Shown: piece by piece, positions 34,475 through 47,159 of the stretch
Layout: each line of letters opens with the position of its first letter
Numbering within the stretch: the first letter of the stretch is position 1
Assembly: GCA_963920635.1 (NCBI GenBank)
Contig: OY987302.1
Span: forward strand, 39,621,500-39,685,499
Length of the DNA: 64,000 nt
Source: Pseudeuparius sepicola
Lineage: Eukaryota > Arthropoda > Insecta > Coleoptera > Anthribidae
Direction of reading: 5' to 3'
Position numbers and translations under genes: made by a program
Notes under the pieces: generated by a model
Databases searched by the model: none
What the model saw: only the letters and a program-made list of their open reading frames with translations
What the model was told of the DNA's origin: nothing

Positions 34475-35666
34475 CCAGGGACTCTTTAAAATAAGGGGAC
34501 CCAGCATGTCACAGTCTATCACATAGAAAAAGTGAAGCCTTGTTTTCTGTATATCTCCAAGGAGATCACATAAGTGGGCTGGTACAAGGTTATGTTATAT
34601 GTCAGTGTCCAACTGCCATCAGGTTTTATGTGACATGCCAGTGCCATAGATTCCAAAGGAGGCAAAATATTTCCCATCATAGTTCACAATTTTTAAGTTT
34701 TCTAACTTCCAGATAGTCAATTAAAGGTAATGCGGCCGCCTGTAGTAGTCCCAATAATTGCAACCAGATGTTGGGACATGTCCTGACATGCTGCAGGCAC
34801 AATGATCCCAGCCAGCCTATTACCGGTTTCATCCTCTTTGGGAATCATCAGATGGACGTAGGCAAAATCCGGAGTGCAGATGGATTCAAAAGATCGAACC
34901 AACAGAAACAACTACTCCGAGGGCTAATACCCCTACCAGAATTGAACTACACCATTTATTCTCGATTTTCGTTGGGAATAAAGATAGCAGTATCTTTGAC
35001 GTTACGTTGGTAAAGGAGAAAACTTTGATCTATGCAGACTTTTCATGTCTCACCTTTAGTAATCCTACAATTCCCATTACGTGGGCATTACGTACCTATA
35101 AGTAAGTAGTTCAAAACAAAAATGGTATTTCCTAAATTTTAAATTATTAAGCAGGTAGCTTCAGTCAGGTCTTTTTTTAAACAGTTTTTATCTACAACTA
35201 TAAGTTTATTTTACGTTTGTGAGGTACCTTGGAAGAGGAATAAAATTACAAAAATGAGCACCGAGAAAAACTACATGATTAGAACTAAGTACAAGACCTA
35301 ATCTTATTAGTCCATCCCGAAATCTGTGAAAGTTCTTTGGGTAGATACATTCAACAAGAGAAGAAAGTTCAAGTACACATATTATTACAAATTCCTGGAA
35401 ATAATTGCAGGAAACCAAATTCAAATATAAAATAAATTTGATTCATTTGGCACTTGCCATATTCTGTGTTTGTTGACAGAACATTGTCAAGCCTAATTTT
35501 TAGAAATTATTATTAATTTTTACTAACAATCAAAGTACCTGTTATATTCATAGATTCTCCAATAAAATGGCATACTCGGCATCATTGAGACCATTAGAAT
35601 GGGGAAAGAAACGGCCTCACTTTGGAAAGTATAATGCTGGGTCCCCTTACTTTAAAGGGTCCCTGG
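34475..35666. mobile_element. TIR element with 6-bp target duplication TTTGAA
   Basis: The 33-bp terminal inverted repeats start CCAGGGAC and continue to AGGGGACCCAGCAT (34475-34507 and 35634-35666, two mismatches). Exact TTTGAA flanks both sides (34469-34474 and 35667-35672). Length is 1192 bp. The interior has only short ORFs (34717-34911 minus, 34768-35013 plus, 35206-35424 minus) without transposase motifs, so it is nonautonomous or decayed. The superfamily is not assigned. Confidence 0.8.
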
Positions 35667-35672
35667 TTTGAA

Positions 35673-36839
35673 CCAAGCCTGGTAGCTTAGAAGTTGGCTA
35701 AACGTCCTGTACAATTTAAGTCTATTTTACACAATATGTAGGAGATCATACAGGGTGACCCATTTGAAATGGAAGCACCCCGTAAAATTTTATTTTTCAT
35801 CCGATTTTAGCCATTTTTTATTTGAAAAACTTATTAAAAATTGGTGGCAATGCTACGACAAATGAACTTTCTACGGGGGAAGTCAGATTCATAACATTAT
35901 CAATATTTATTATGTGGCAGTCTTTTTAATAATAATTATTTTTTAACGGAATTTGGTACAAACCCATTTCAAATGGTCCCGAATCCAATGACGTAGTCAG
36001 TATTAAAACTTCCGGGTTAGAAACAGGGGCCATGATTATTAGTTGCATGTCAACGGCAACATTGTTACATAGGTACGTAATATTCAAAAGTATAATATTT
36101 GGAAGTGATGTTGGCGTGCTAACAAATTGTAAGCAAATCTATTTAACTCTATTAATTGTTTTCTTATGTCTATGGCTGAACCCTATCAGAAGATGAATTT
36201 TTTTAATGTTTCGCAAGAGTCGTGTCACCAATCTGGTGACACTCGGTTATCTGTGTCTGGCGTGGTGTGTAACCTGTCAGATGTCATTAGCAGAGTTATT
36301 AGGTATTAGGGAGTGTTTGTAGAATGCAAACGCTGCCCCTGAATATCGGCGCGGGGATATCAATCCGCGAACATTCGTCCGCGTAGTTCAAAGGCTTCGA
36401 AAAATGGAGCCTGTAGATGGTCGTCGAGATTGAGCTGTGCGGTAATTATTTTCAATGGCGTAACCCACCCCCGATTTTCTTGAAATTCTGGCTACCCCTA
36501 TCTATTTACGAGGCCCCTAAACACGAATCTGGCCTTGGTTTTTCATATTTGATGGATATTATTGTGGTTGTATGTAAATTTCCCTTCACTTTTGTTTACT
36601 TTCGGCCAATTTAACCTTTAAATCGTTAAACCGCTCCCACCAACTAAATAAGATACATTAAAGGTGCTTTCACGCTGTAGTGGTAGCAGCCTACTTAATA
36701 TCTTGCAGTATTTTGGAGAAGGGTAGTGTACTTATAGGTTTGAGTTTACTCCTACACCCCTTTTTCCTTTCATCTTATAACTGCCTCTTTAAAACAGCTT
36801 ACAGTTTTTCTTCAGCAGCATGGTGTTCTTCCTGCGTCA
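35673..36839. other. Non-coding, repeat fragments
   Basis: An ACAGGGTGACCC end motif is at 35750, and a copy of the CCCCCGATTTTCTTGAAA repeat is near 36470. No gene is recognised. Confidence 0.45.
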
Positions 36840-37554
36840 ATGTCATGCCTAAAATATAACAAACTATGCACACAAATTGTGGGGCGAAAAAGGTCACGTT
36901 TTTTGAAAATTCCAACTTACCCATGGAAGTAGTTTGCAGGTTTGTCGCATATTCCTCACCCTAGGGAGAGTCTATATAGAGGAAACTTTTCAAATGTCTT
37001 CTAAAACTGTCGTAAATTGGTCTATTTTCTGTAGAGAAGTTTGCGTAGTCTGCCTAACAGACAGCTCGGAAGAGCTTGGTGGGTATGGTCAGATTGTAGA
37101 AACAGATGAAGCTAAATTGGGGAAACGCAAAGTTTATAATAGAGGGTTCGGGGTATTTAGGGTCAGTGGGTTTTCGGCTGTTTTGAACGGGGTTAAAAGA
37201 AAACATTCTTTGTCCCTGTTGAAAATCGTACAAAGGAAACTTTGTTAGGTGTTAGGTATCATAATGAAGTTAATTCTCCCAGGGATGACAGTCATATCAG
37301 ACTGTTGGAAAGCTTACGACTGTTTAACGGACGAAGGCTTTCGCCACGAAACTGTTAATCACAGTTACAACTTTGTAGATACTGAAACCGGAGTCCACAC
37401 TCAGAATATTGAGCGAAATTGGAGACATCTAAGAGCTGGAAGAAAAGTTTTTCATTTTGAAGGGTATTTGACCGAGCATCGGTTCAAGCAAAAATTTCCC
37501 TTACTTTCACATCGAATACACAACTTTTTCAAATTTGTTGCCCCCCACCTTTGA
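36840..37554 (+). pseudogene. Merlin-type (IS1016/IS1595-like) DDE transposase relic
   Basis: Two open stretches in one frame (36934-37245 and 37249-37554) are split by an in-frame TAG at 37246. The N-terminal half has SSKTVVNWSIFCREVC, the helix-turn-helix region of Merlin transposases. The catalytic domain follows: VETDEAKLGKRK (first Asp), ISDCWKAYDCL (second Asp), GFRHETVNHSYNFVD, then NIERNWRHLRA (Glu). Further upstream another frame gives FFENSNLPMEVVCRFV, also fitting the family, so at least one frameshift precedes 36934. DDE residues are still in place. No Merlin terminal repeats were located. It is inactive as it stands. Confidence 0.75.
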
Positions 37555-39294
37555 ATAATTCTTCTGAGAATTAATCGCCTGGCCATACATGTAAATAATG
37601 TGCAAATACCTACCTGTAGAAAGAGTAGTAGAATTTCTAAATTGCTTATAGCCTTGCTTATATGGAATCCCTAGTTAGCCAATGCGTGACAGAGTCATAA
37701 GTATACGAGAGCAATATTGTATAGAAGCAACAGATGGCGCTAAAAATTAAAGTCACTGCCACTGTCTACTAATTTTCTTTTATTAAAACCTACCAAAAAA
37801 ACAGCTGTACAACTTTATTTTTTGCAAAATCTCTCCCCTATATCTTCTGTATTTCTGTCATGTCCTTATGCATAGACAAAGACACACATAGACTGTCAGA
37901 ACCATTGTTGAAATTTCCGCACGTTACACCAAATATTTTGCATAAAATTTTTATATAAAAACTAATAACTAAATTAAAATAGCTATTCCTTAACGTAGTA
38001 TCGAGTTCTAAGAATTGTAAGACATTACAATTTACCTGTTTTAATTTGTATTCGCTCCAAAATTAAAGTTTGAAATTTGGTGTAGCAGGTTTTTTGCGGA
38101 CGATTTCAACAATGCTTTTGACTACCTATGGCTCCTTTAATATATGCCTTATATAAGAGTCATACATAAATAAAGACTGCTCACTGCTGTTTTGTTTGAC
38201 AGTTCTCTGGCTCACCATGCGCTTCCCGGAGACAAAATACAATGCAAAATACATTGTTGACCATAGGCGCCATCTACTTTCCAGGACATGAAACTATAGC
38301 CGTGAGAAGTCTTATTAATACGTCAGTCAACGGTTTTTGCACGAACGAAATGGCTTGACATTTAGTATAACATTGATGGAAATCACTGACAAGTTACAGA
38401 AAATAAGTTCATGATCAGCCAAGGCTTTATAGTTTGGTCGACATTGCTTGAAATAATTCATAAACACAAAAATTAATTTCATATCAGAATTTACCTACTT
38501 TACATGTTGGTAATTGCAAATAGATGTACGAACTCCACCTCACAGAATAAATTCTGTTTTTTTTTCATACGAGTGCTAATGATTGGTATGGTTGGTAGTA
38601 AAAGTTGGACTATGGAAATTATACCTACTATGTAATAACATTTTCTGTGGCCGCACTCATTTAGTTGAACGTTGAACAACAGCGAAGAACAAAAAAATGT
38701 CTTTGTTGGCTCGTTATTGCAGTTGGCGTGACATTAATAACTTTGTGGTTTTCATTGCATACTGTAGGTATATAAAAGCTACCGATATTCATTTATTCAC
38801 CCACAACAGTCGGCACAGACTGTCCAAAATTTCCCAAAGTACCTATTACCTATGTAGTCTTTGTACAGTTCCAGCTTGGAAGTGAACACAACTGCAATAA
38901 AATAATAATTTTCTTATTCTTAGATACTTTCAATATGTTAACAAGAAATATCATAAATATCACGCAAATGTTAACAATAATCAAGAGAAGGCATCGCAAT
39001 CTAATAAGCTGTAAAGACTGCGGCAATATGAAATTGATTTAGTGTATGTGGGAAAGCAGTCACATTTAACTTAATTCAAGCCTTGCAATAGTTACTACTT
39101 ACTTTGAAATAATTGACTTTACATTTAATTGATACATTGTGCTCGTTATTATTTCATATCAGAATGGATTGAATATATTATTTATTATAATGATAATTTA
39201 TTTAAAATGTAGCATAAAACACATCACAGGGAGCATGGTTAATCATTACCTATTCCTTAATTTAGGATTGAATAACATGCACTATTACCTATAT
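37555..39294. other. Non-coding, nothing recognised
   Basis: AT-rich sequence with short ORFs (for example 38697-38885) of no recognisable family. No clear repeats or RNA genes were seen. Confidence 0.4.
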
Positions 39295-40492
39295 ACAGGG
39301 TGTCCAACTTTAAAACTGTACAAATCCGTAAAATCTTTATTTTTGGAGATAATCGCCTAAACTTTTTTTTGTTTGAAAGGCCTTCAGAAACCGCTTCTTT
39401 TGAACTTCCTGCCATATTCAAAATGCAAATCCAGGGCCGGCTGCGATTTTTTTATACCCCCGATTTTCACGAAAACCATTTAGCGATTTTTTTATTTAAA
39501 ATCTGACCCCATAGAGTTAATCAGAACATCTCAAAACCCTTATGTACCAAATTTGAATAAAAAATATACAGGGAGTTTCATTCTGCAGGGTGTCAAAGTT
39601 GAGCAAAATAGGAATTTTAGAGGCATCTGCCAAGTCAAGTGTGCCATGGAATCCCTTCAAAACAGTTGAATGCTCAACAGGACCACTCAAGGTATTGGTG
39701 TGCAAAGGTCCAATACAAAATATACAGAGTGTTCTTATCTGTGCCATCTCAAATTACTGAATTTTTTGAACTTTATACGGGTCAAAAATTGAGTAGGTAT
39801 ATCAAAACCGCTCCACATACTATAAACGAACTAAATCTAAAAAATGCAGAAGCCTGCCAGTCAGTAAGTCCATATCAGTTAATGTGGATGATGTGCCACA
39901 ACAGGAAACGCACAGAAAATGTATCATCATCAATTGTTTTTATTTGTTGGTTGGCATTTTGTAAAGAAATGAATTTCTTTTGTGTTTATTAATATTTTTT
40001 CAATGATTCCAGAGCACTCCTGACCAGTATAAAATTTAATAAAAATTCAGAATTTTGAGATAGCTCAGAGAAAAATACCCTGTATATTTTTGTAGTAAAT
40101 CTGTTCATACCAACATTTTGACTGTTTTGAAGAGATTCCATGGCACACTTGACTCGCCAGATGTCTTTAAAATTCCTACTTTGCTCTACTTTGACACCCT
40201 ACAGAATGGAACTCCCTGTATACTTTTTGTTCAAATTTGGTATATGGGGGTTTTGGGGTGTTCTGATTAACGCTGTGTGGTCAGATTTTAAATAAAAAAA
40301 TCGCTAAAAGGTTTTTGTGAAAATCAGGGGTATAAAAAAATCGCAGCCGGCTCTGGATTTGCATTTTGAAAATGACGGGAAGGTCAAAGGAAGCGGTTTT
40401 TGAAGGCCTTTCAAACAAAAAAATGTTTAGGTGATTATCTCCAAAAATGAAGATTTTACGGATTTGTACAATTTTAAAGTTGGACACCCTGT
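39295..40492. mobile_element. Foldback element, ACAGGGTG-ended, about 1.2 kb
   Basis: The ends read ACAGGGTGTCCAACTTTAAA and its complement. The arms, about 39295-39700 and 40080-40492, pair over about 400 bp. Each arm encodes, in opposite directions, the same 68-codon ORF (39300-39506 plus, 40281-40487 minus; starts MSNFK then VQIRKIFIFGDN), simply because the arms are inverted copies. The middle, 39700-40080, is single-copy here and has a weak ORF. No target duplication was evident. Confidence 0.8.
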
Positions 40493-43223
40493 ATGTTCTT
40501 AAATTTCTGGTTCCACAACTTTGATATTAACAAATAAGTTTTCATCATAATAACTAGAATTTCCAGTTTAAAATTATGGTCACTGGCCATGTTGAAAACA
40601 AAGTGGGCACATACAAAACAAACTTGGTATTCAAAATGAATGGACGTAATGTCTATATTATTAGTTCCCTAAAATCAAAATTTCAGCTTCGTTCAACTTT
40701 TCACGGCTTCAAGTTGAATTTGATATTTTGGTTGATTTCCGAATTATTAAATCCGATCGAATTATTTGTCTGCGACGTTCAACAACATTAGGTCAAGAAA
40801 TGTGGTTATTCTGTGGTTAGGTCATAACACATCAATATCAGTTAAGACGTCATCATGCCAAATGGCGAAGTTTGCTTCTAATTTGTGTAAGAAACACCAT
40901 CAGAGTATAGTAGCTGCAATCTACCCACTTCCTATAATAAAATTGTATTTAATTTGTCATAAATTTTTAGCTGCTCACAATTAAATGGCATTAAATAGTC
41001 GTCATTGGAGAAAGATTAGGGTGAGGGTTTTACCACAAACGAATAATGGGATAACCCCCGATAGTCGAACAGGAAGTTTATATGCACCTATACTTAGTTC
41101 ATTTAGGTATCATATATATTTTCAATTTTAATAAAGTTATATAAGGTAACCAAAGTGAATTGGCAAGTGAATCTGCCAAGACAATTTATAGGGGCAGAGG
41201 AACTGCAAAATTCTCGTTGTTAGTAACTTCTGATCTTAGTTATTATTGTTTCCCGATGCGAAATAGGTTTTTCGATACTTGGATATTTTTTATTCGATCA
41301 ATAGACCTTCCAGTGTAACGTACGAACCGCAATTCGACCTCCTTAAATATTAGATGTTGATGTTACAGGGCTACAAAAACAAATTACAGTAGGCATATAA
41401 TTAGTGTCCTCCACGTTATTGTTATTAATTCATGATAAGAACTTCTGATATAGGCCATTAAATAACTTTTTATGGTGGACAACATTTTCTGAAAATTCCT
41501 GTACCTGACGCATATTTTAAAAGTATCATGGAGTTTAGCTGTGTGTCATTCGCTATTATATCATTAATACCTACTCGTGGGGGAGATTGTTTAATGTTTT
41601 ATGCAAATTGAAGATATCCGTTAGCGGCGCAACGGGAAGACTATCATGACTGATAACAAAAACAAATTATCCACTTAAATTGTGGCGTCAAATAATAACG
41701 CAGCTGAGGACCATCTAATTGAACAGGCGCCGTTTGACTCATATTTTGCATTTGATGATCCGATATTGGAAAATTATGACAATTTTTTTTCTATTCTTCC
41801 AAAATACGCCTGGATAAGCGTCAGATGTTGAAGCTGGAACAGTACGAGGCCTACGTGAATGTAGGTAATATACATTAGGATACCGTTGAGTGAGGAATCA
41901 TTCAACGATAATACTACCCCCTAAAATAAACATACCTATACAACGATATAATAATAAATAATAATAATAATAATTCTCACCCTCACAATACTCCAAACTA
42001 AGAGTAACCCAGAAGCAACCACATGCTTGTGCGGGGAGGGGGGCAATTACGATTATTTTGTCTTCGTTGCCATTTGCAGCTAGGGCCGACTTTTTCCCGA
42101 TAGAACTAGGATAGCATTCGCTCTACGGAAAACCCTAGAAAACCGTAGTAATCCCGCAGTGAGTGTAGGACAATTAGTAAATCACACGGATAAAGCCTAT
42201 TTAGGAGCAATACCGTGAACCCACATTTGTCCAGCGCTCTTGGCCTTGGCCATATAACCACATAGCTCTGATATAAACTTAAGGACAAACCACGGACAGC
42301 TTACAATCCGAGAAGAACAATAGTACATAAATTTAAAAACAAAAACGGTTTTGATAAGTACAATACAGGGTTAACTATCACTTAGTACAAAAAATTTTAC
42401 CACGTACGCAGGGTGGCTTAAGAAAACATAGAAATATATTTTTAGATTTTTTTACGATCTTTAAAAAAAAAAGGTTAAAAACCCCTATTTTCCCTGTAAA
42501 TCTCCGCCTCTAATTACGTCATCCATTATGGCTTCGGAACGTACTACTGTTAGCTCGAAGTTATTTTCGCTGTGTTGCCGTTGTTTTAGGAAGGATGAAA
42601 ATACCTTTTTACTCAAACAAGTCAAAAAACACATAAATAACAATTGATTTAAATCTGTACAGCCTTACCTTACTTTGAAATTTAACTGACATAAATTCAC
42701 CTGACCTCTTAAGCCCTAGATAAAGGCGTAAACCCCGTTTTGATAGTTCGTTCTTTTAGCGGGCAGTGCAGAATCCGAAACGACAGTTTATTTTCAATTA
42801 AAAGCTCGCCCAATGTCCTTCCATATTGTGCAACAGCTCGGCTGTCCCAATGCAAAACACAGTTAGAATTTTTATCAAAGCTTCGAGTACCGGTCGGTCC
42901 GCCGTGGCAACACTTCTTGATTTCCTGTATACGGGGCACAGGGCGTCTCCAAATTCTCCACAATTTTCCTTCTCCTGCCTCTGGCGATGCTCGAGGCTGC
43001 TCACTACACTCCAGCTTCCCTTTTTCTCCGCCTTTTTAGTCCCAAATACCCCGGGACCCGCGAAAGTTAGCTGCTACAACGTGTGCCCTGTGCCGTTACT
43101 CCATTACTACCCTCCCCTATTGGCTCTCCCGCGCAAGTCACGACACGAATTTCGCCTATCGCCTAAATTAAATCAAAGGTTTCCCAGTGCCTTCACCTGA
43201 ATTACAACATCAGCACACGATAC
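40493..43223. other. Non-coding, unassigned ORFs at 42709-43200
   Basis: This is mostly AT-rich with no recognisable family. Between about 42710 and 43200 composition is more balanced and overlapping ORFs occur on both strands (124 codons plus at 42826-43200, 84 codons minus at 42709-42963). Neither shows a domain I recognise. It could be old transposon or an untranslated exon. Confidence 0.35.
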
Positions 43224-43540
43224 ACAGATAACGGTATGCCAGCTAGGAGAACGAAAATTAAACTCTTCTGCACACCTACGTCACTTCGACAAAAGCACGG
43301 CCAACTTATAAAAAATAGTTCTGAAATTAGTTTCACTTTCATACGTCAGTTATCAATTTCAGGTCAAGTTAAATCCAAAACAAGAATGTAGGCACCTTGA
43401 GACACCTTGGTGAATATGTGGTTGCCTGGCTCACAATAAACAAAATAAAATAAACGAGTCAAAAAAGGTGGCCATGATTTTGTCGAATAAGCGTCACAGT
43501 TGGCGTGACAGCATCTGCGCGCGGGCATACCGTTATCTGT
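43224..43540. repeat. 17-bp inverted pair bounding about 320 bp
   Basis: ACAGATAACGGTATGCC (43224-43240) and its exact complement (43524-43540) bound a non-coding interior. It may be a small TIR element; no target duplication was confirmed. Confidence 0.5.
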
Positions 43541-43581
43541 TATCTGTGAAAATAACAACAATACAATTAATAACTAATTAA

Positions 43582-43710
43582 ATGGGAAAGTTATGGCCTG
43601 GCACACCAGACGTGAATCCAATGGATTTTTGTATTTGGGGATACATGAAGGCGATTGTGTACGAACAGGAAATCGACAACGAGCAGCACTTACGTGAACA
43701 GCTACTGTAG
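43582..43710 (+). pseudogene. Tc1/mariner-type transposase C-terminal fragment
   Basis: A 42-codon frame reads WPGTPDVNPMDFCIWGYMK, then AIVYEQEIDNEQHLREQ. This matches the conserved region around the third catalytic position of insect DD34E/DD34D transposases (WP-x-SPDLNP-x-D-x-x-LWG-x-x-K-x-x-VY). The upstream DDE part is missing. The sequence after the stop at 43708 is unrelated. Confidence 0.65.
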
Positions 43711-44098
43711 TGCTTGTGATGTTGTGTTTTTTGGTTACCCTTCGGGGTTTTCCTGGCGGAGGTGATCCACCTCGTCGTGGTCGCCAGGCTGAGTACCTCG
43801 CTTCAAACAAAAGGAATGGATGAGGGGAACCAAGAGGGTCCCAACAGATTTAGAAAAGGTGAATGTTGTGTTGTGTAGTGCTGTGCTGTATGACTTTTAA
43901 TGTAAAAAATCAAGAAAACAGAAAATGGTGTGATATTCAATCCTGGAAATATCAGTAAGGTAGGCGTTTCATAGACATTCTACATGGTAATTCTACGTGT
44001 CACTACCATTGACATAGGCTAAATATTAAGACAGGTCACGGCGGGCGTCCATAGGCGGCGTATTTTGATGGGTTTTAAACAATTCGAAAAAAAAAATT

Positions 44099-44130
44099 TC
44101 CAATCATCGAAAATTAATTCGATGATTGGA
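44099..44130. repeat. Perfect 13-bp hairpin, 6-nt loop
   Basis: TCCAATCATCGAA, loop AATTAA, then the exact complement. Confidence 0.85.
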
Positions 44131-44823
44131 TCCGAGATATATATGTTAAGTCAATACAATTATTCGTTATTATTTTGATAAGAATAAAAAAATATATCTG
44201 CGTACAGTATAACCTTAATATTAGAATTAATTCCAAATTTGTTACTTTCAAATTTGCATCAAATATCGAGGCGAGGCTATAGACACGAGATACGAGGCGC
44301 GGGCCCGTAAAGCGAGCGGCTGGCCGGAGTGGGGCTTATTACCGAGGGAAGCGTGCGGTGGAGATCGTAATAGAATACAGTATTTTTTATTCGGATGTGC
44401 TTAAATAAATTTTAAAAGTAAGAAATTAAAACCAGGAATGATACTGTTTTATTGTATTTTTTCATTAAATAAATCTTAGTTATCTATGAACTTCTAGTCA
44501 GCCTAGGAACATAAAATTATTGACTGTCAATCTGCTGGTGTTAATCAGGTCAAATATTATACCTAGTTTTAATGAAGGAAATACAACAAAAATGAAAAAT
44601 AATGAAGATTCTCCTGAAGAATGCATCAAGTCAGTATAGGCACACCCCCGGAGATAACACAAGCAGCAAGGAATATCGGAATTTAGACGTAAATGACATT
44701 GAGAGCAATCAGAAGACTATACGTAAATGTCCTTCTTTTCGATCATAGGTTCCGTGCGAGAAAATATCAGTATTTGATACATTCGAACAAGTATGCTGAG
44801 GACATTTATCTAAATACTATCGC
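44131..44823. other. Non-coding; short GC-richer patch at 44268-44365
   Basis: The patch (for example GAGGCGCGGGCCCGTAAAGC) has no ORF of note. The rest is AT-rich. A 69-codon ORF at 44693-44902 crosses into the hAT element and is not supported. Confidence 0.4.
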
Positions 44824-45318
44824 CAGGGTTGCTTTGATTAAAATCAATGATTTAAACCGCGGTTTCAATCGTTTGATTAAAATAAAAAATCATTTGATTT
44901 AAATAAAAATTTAAATGTAGTTACATTATGTAAAAAACCACGCCACTGGCTGTGTAACTGAAGAGGAAATGAGCATACGTAAACAACTGCATACTGCAGT
45001 AGCATCTTCAGCAGGATCAGAGCGTATCTTTTCATCTTTTAATTTGGTTCATAGCAAATTAAGAAATAAGCTAGGTACCGAGAAGTCTGCAAAACTTGTC
45101 TTTCTGATAAAAAAACATAAGTAAAACGTTTTCATTATCTATTTATACGTTAAAAAAGTCAAATATAATTTCCTAATAAAATAATAAAAAGAAAACCACT
45201 TTAAACAAAAAATTCCATATATAAATAAAAAAACTCGATTTCTTTATTTAAATCCGCGATTTAGATTAAAAAAATCTAATTAATTTGATTTTTTCTAAAA
45301 AAAAAATCAGCAACCCTG
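44824..45318 (+). mobile_element. Internally deleted hAT element
   Basis: The ends read CAGGGTTGCTTTGATTAAAA and TCAGCAACCCTG, the CAGGGTTGC-type terminal repeat common in hAT elements. Subterminal GATTTAAA/TTTAAATC blocks recur inverted at both ends. Between them is a hAT transposase tail (44969-45124). An 8-bp target duplication could not be confirmed. Confidence 0.65.
44969..45124 (+). pseudogene. hAT transposase C-terminal dimerisation fragment
   Basis: A 51-codon frame reads VASSAGSERIFSSFNLVHSK, then LRNKLGTEKSAKLVFLIKKH, ending in TAA at 45122. The A-x-S-x-x-x-ERIFS-x-x-x-x-x-x-K-x-RN-x-L pattern is the hATC dimerisation motif that closes hAT transposases. The catalytic RNase H-like domain is absent, consistent with internal deletion of the element. 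Confidence 0.75.
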
Positions 45319-45319
45319 T

Positions 45320-45805
45320 AGTTATTTATGTACCAAAGCACTGAAGCTCAACTTTTTATGACTCATGTGGAATTTAGTTGCCGAGGCCTCTGGCCTCGTA
45401 CAGGTACATATTACATTTTTTTTAAATCGGAAAAAAAAAGTTTTATTAGGCAAGAAAATAATCATGCGGGATCACCCGTCCATGAACCAACTGCGCGCGG
45501 AGTTGCTTGTTATGCAGCCTCCACAACAAATCTATTGATATTCAAACCTACTAAAATATTTACACTGAAAGATTGCGCTGCATAGGTAACAATTTCGCAT
45601 TGTGTACCTACAAAAAGTTAAATGGGCCTTTTGTGGCCGGGTTTTGAATATTTGGTAACTTTTGACGCGCGATGGATCTGCGTCTGACGTTTGATGTTTA
45701 CATCTCGCCAAAGCCTATACTTATTGAAAAAATCCTACAATAATGGGCTACTTCAGTGCCGATTTCTGAGCTTTTAATGACGATTTTGGGACACCGATTT
45801 CAAGA
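45320..45805 (+). repeat. Dispersed repeat, direct relative of 27815-28412
   Basis: Same blocks in the same order as the first copy. This copy lacks the right arm of the internal hairpin present at 27836-27950. Confidence 0.75.
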
Positions 45806-45899
45806 AAAAACTATTTTTTTATCTCGTCTAACAAAAAAGTTGTATCTATTTTGAGAAAACCAAGCCTGCAACGGATTTCATTTATTATTTTTGACAGAC

Positions 45900-46605
45900 T
45901 TCAAAAAAGGAGGTTATCAATTCGGTTGTATGTTTTTTTTATGTTTGTTACCTCAGAACTCCGTCATTTATAAACCGATTTGGACAATTATTTTTTTATT
46001 TGAAAGGGTACACCTTCAGAATGGTCCCATTTAAATTTGAAGAAAAAATTCCACCTCTAAGGGAGGACAAATAGGGGATGACATTTTATATTGAACCGAT
46101 ATTGGATGATTCTTTTTTATTAGAAAGGGAGTACTTTAGAGGTGGCCTCATTTAAAGTTGAGGAAAAAATTCCACCCCTAAGGGTGGAAAAATAGGGGAT
46201 GAAATTTCATATTTTACCGATTTTGATGATTCTCTTTTTATTAGAAAGGGATTACTTTAGGAGTGGCCCCATTCAAATTTGAAGAAAAAATTCCACCCGT
46301 AAGGGTGGAAAATAGGGAATGAAATTTCATATTCGACCTGTTTCAATAATTATTCTTTCTTTATTGGAAAGGGGGTACCTTAGGTGTGGTCCCATTTAAA
46401 TTTATAGAAAAAATTCCACCCCTAAGGGTAGATAAATAGGGGATGAAAGTTCATATTGGACCGATTTGGATGATTCTTATTTTATTAGAAAGGGGTTACC
46501 TTAGGGGTGCTCACATTTAAATTTGAAGAGAAAAATTTCAATCCTAAGGGTGGACAAATAGGGGATGGAATTTAATATTGGACCGATTTCGATAATTCTT
46601 AATAA
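45900..46605. repeat. Tandem array, about 122-bp unit, 5-6 copies
   Basis: After a lead-in (GACTTCAAAAAAGGAGGTTA, common in insect repeats) come units beginning CCGATTTGGA-like at about 45976, 46097, 46219, 46338, 46458 and 46584. Each contains TTAGAAAGGG, CATTTAAATTTGAAGA, AAATTCCACCCCTAAGGGTG and AATAGGGGATGAA. No coding sequence. Confidence 0.8.
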
Positions 46606-47040
46606 TTCACTAAAAATTAAGAAATAAAAAAAATTTAACAAACAAATTAAAACCGACTTCACACACTCGACTAAAAATTAAGAAAAACACAAAAATAACA
46701 CCGACTTCACAAATTTGCCCGTAGGATGCACATTTCAACTAAAATTTTAGAAATATTTTTCTCTTTCTAAATTGAGTTATCTTTGGAGTCGGTGACAGTA
46801 AGTTATGATGTAGCATATGATGTATTCATATCTAAATAGATTTAAATTCCTTGCCTTGACTGTCACCAAATCCAAAGATAACTCAATTTAGAAAGAAAAA
46901 TTTTAGTTGAAATGTGCATACGGGCAAATTTGTGAAGTTGGTGTTATTTTTTGTTATTATTTTTTAATTTTTAGTGGAGTGTGGATACAGGCAAATTTTT
47001 TAAGTCGATTTTAATTTTTTTGTTAAATTTTTGTTTGTTT
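46606..47040. repeat. Foldback, arms about 190 bp
   Basis: The left arm has ACCGACTTCACAAATTTGCC and TAAATTGAGTTATCTTTGG. The right arm carries their complements (near 46878-46950). The centre is near 46830. It directly follows the tandem array and may be part of the same element. Confidence 0.7.
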
Positions 47041-47159
47041 TTACATTTGAGACGTACTTAAAAATCCCCAGGTATCTGTGTCATCTCCACTAACAAAAAA
47101 ACTTATACACTTTGAAAAAATCCTAGGTGGCTATGAATCTTTTTATCGTTTTTAATCTT

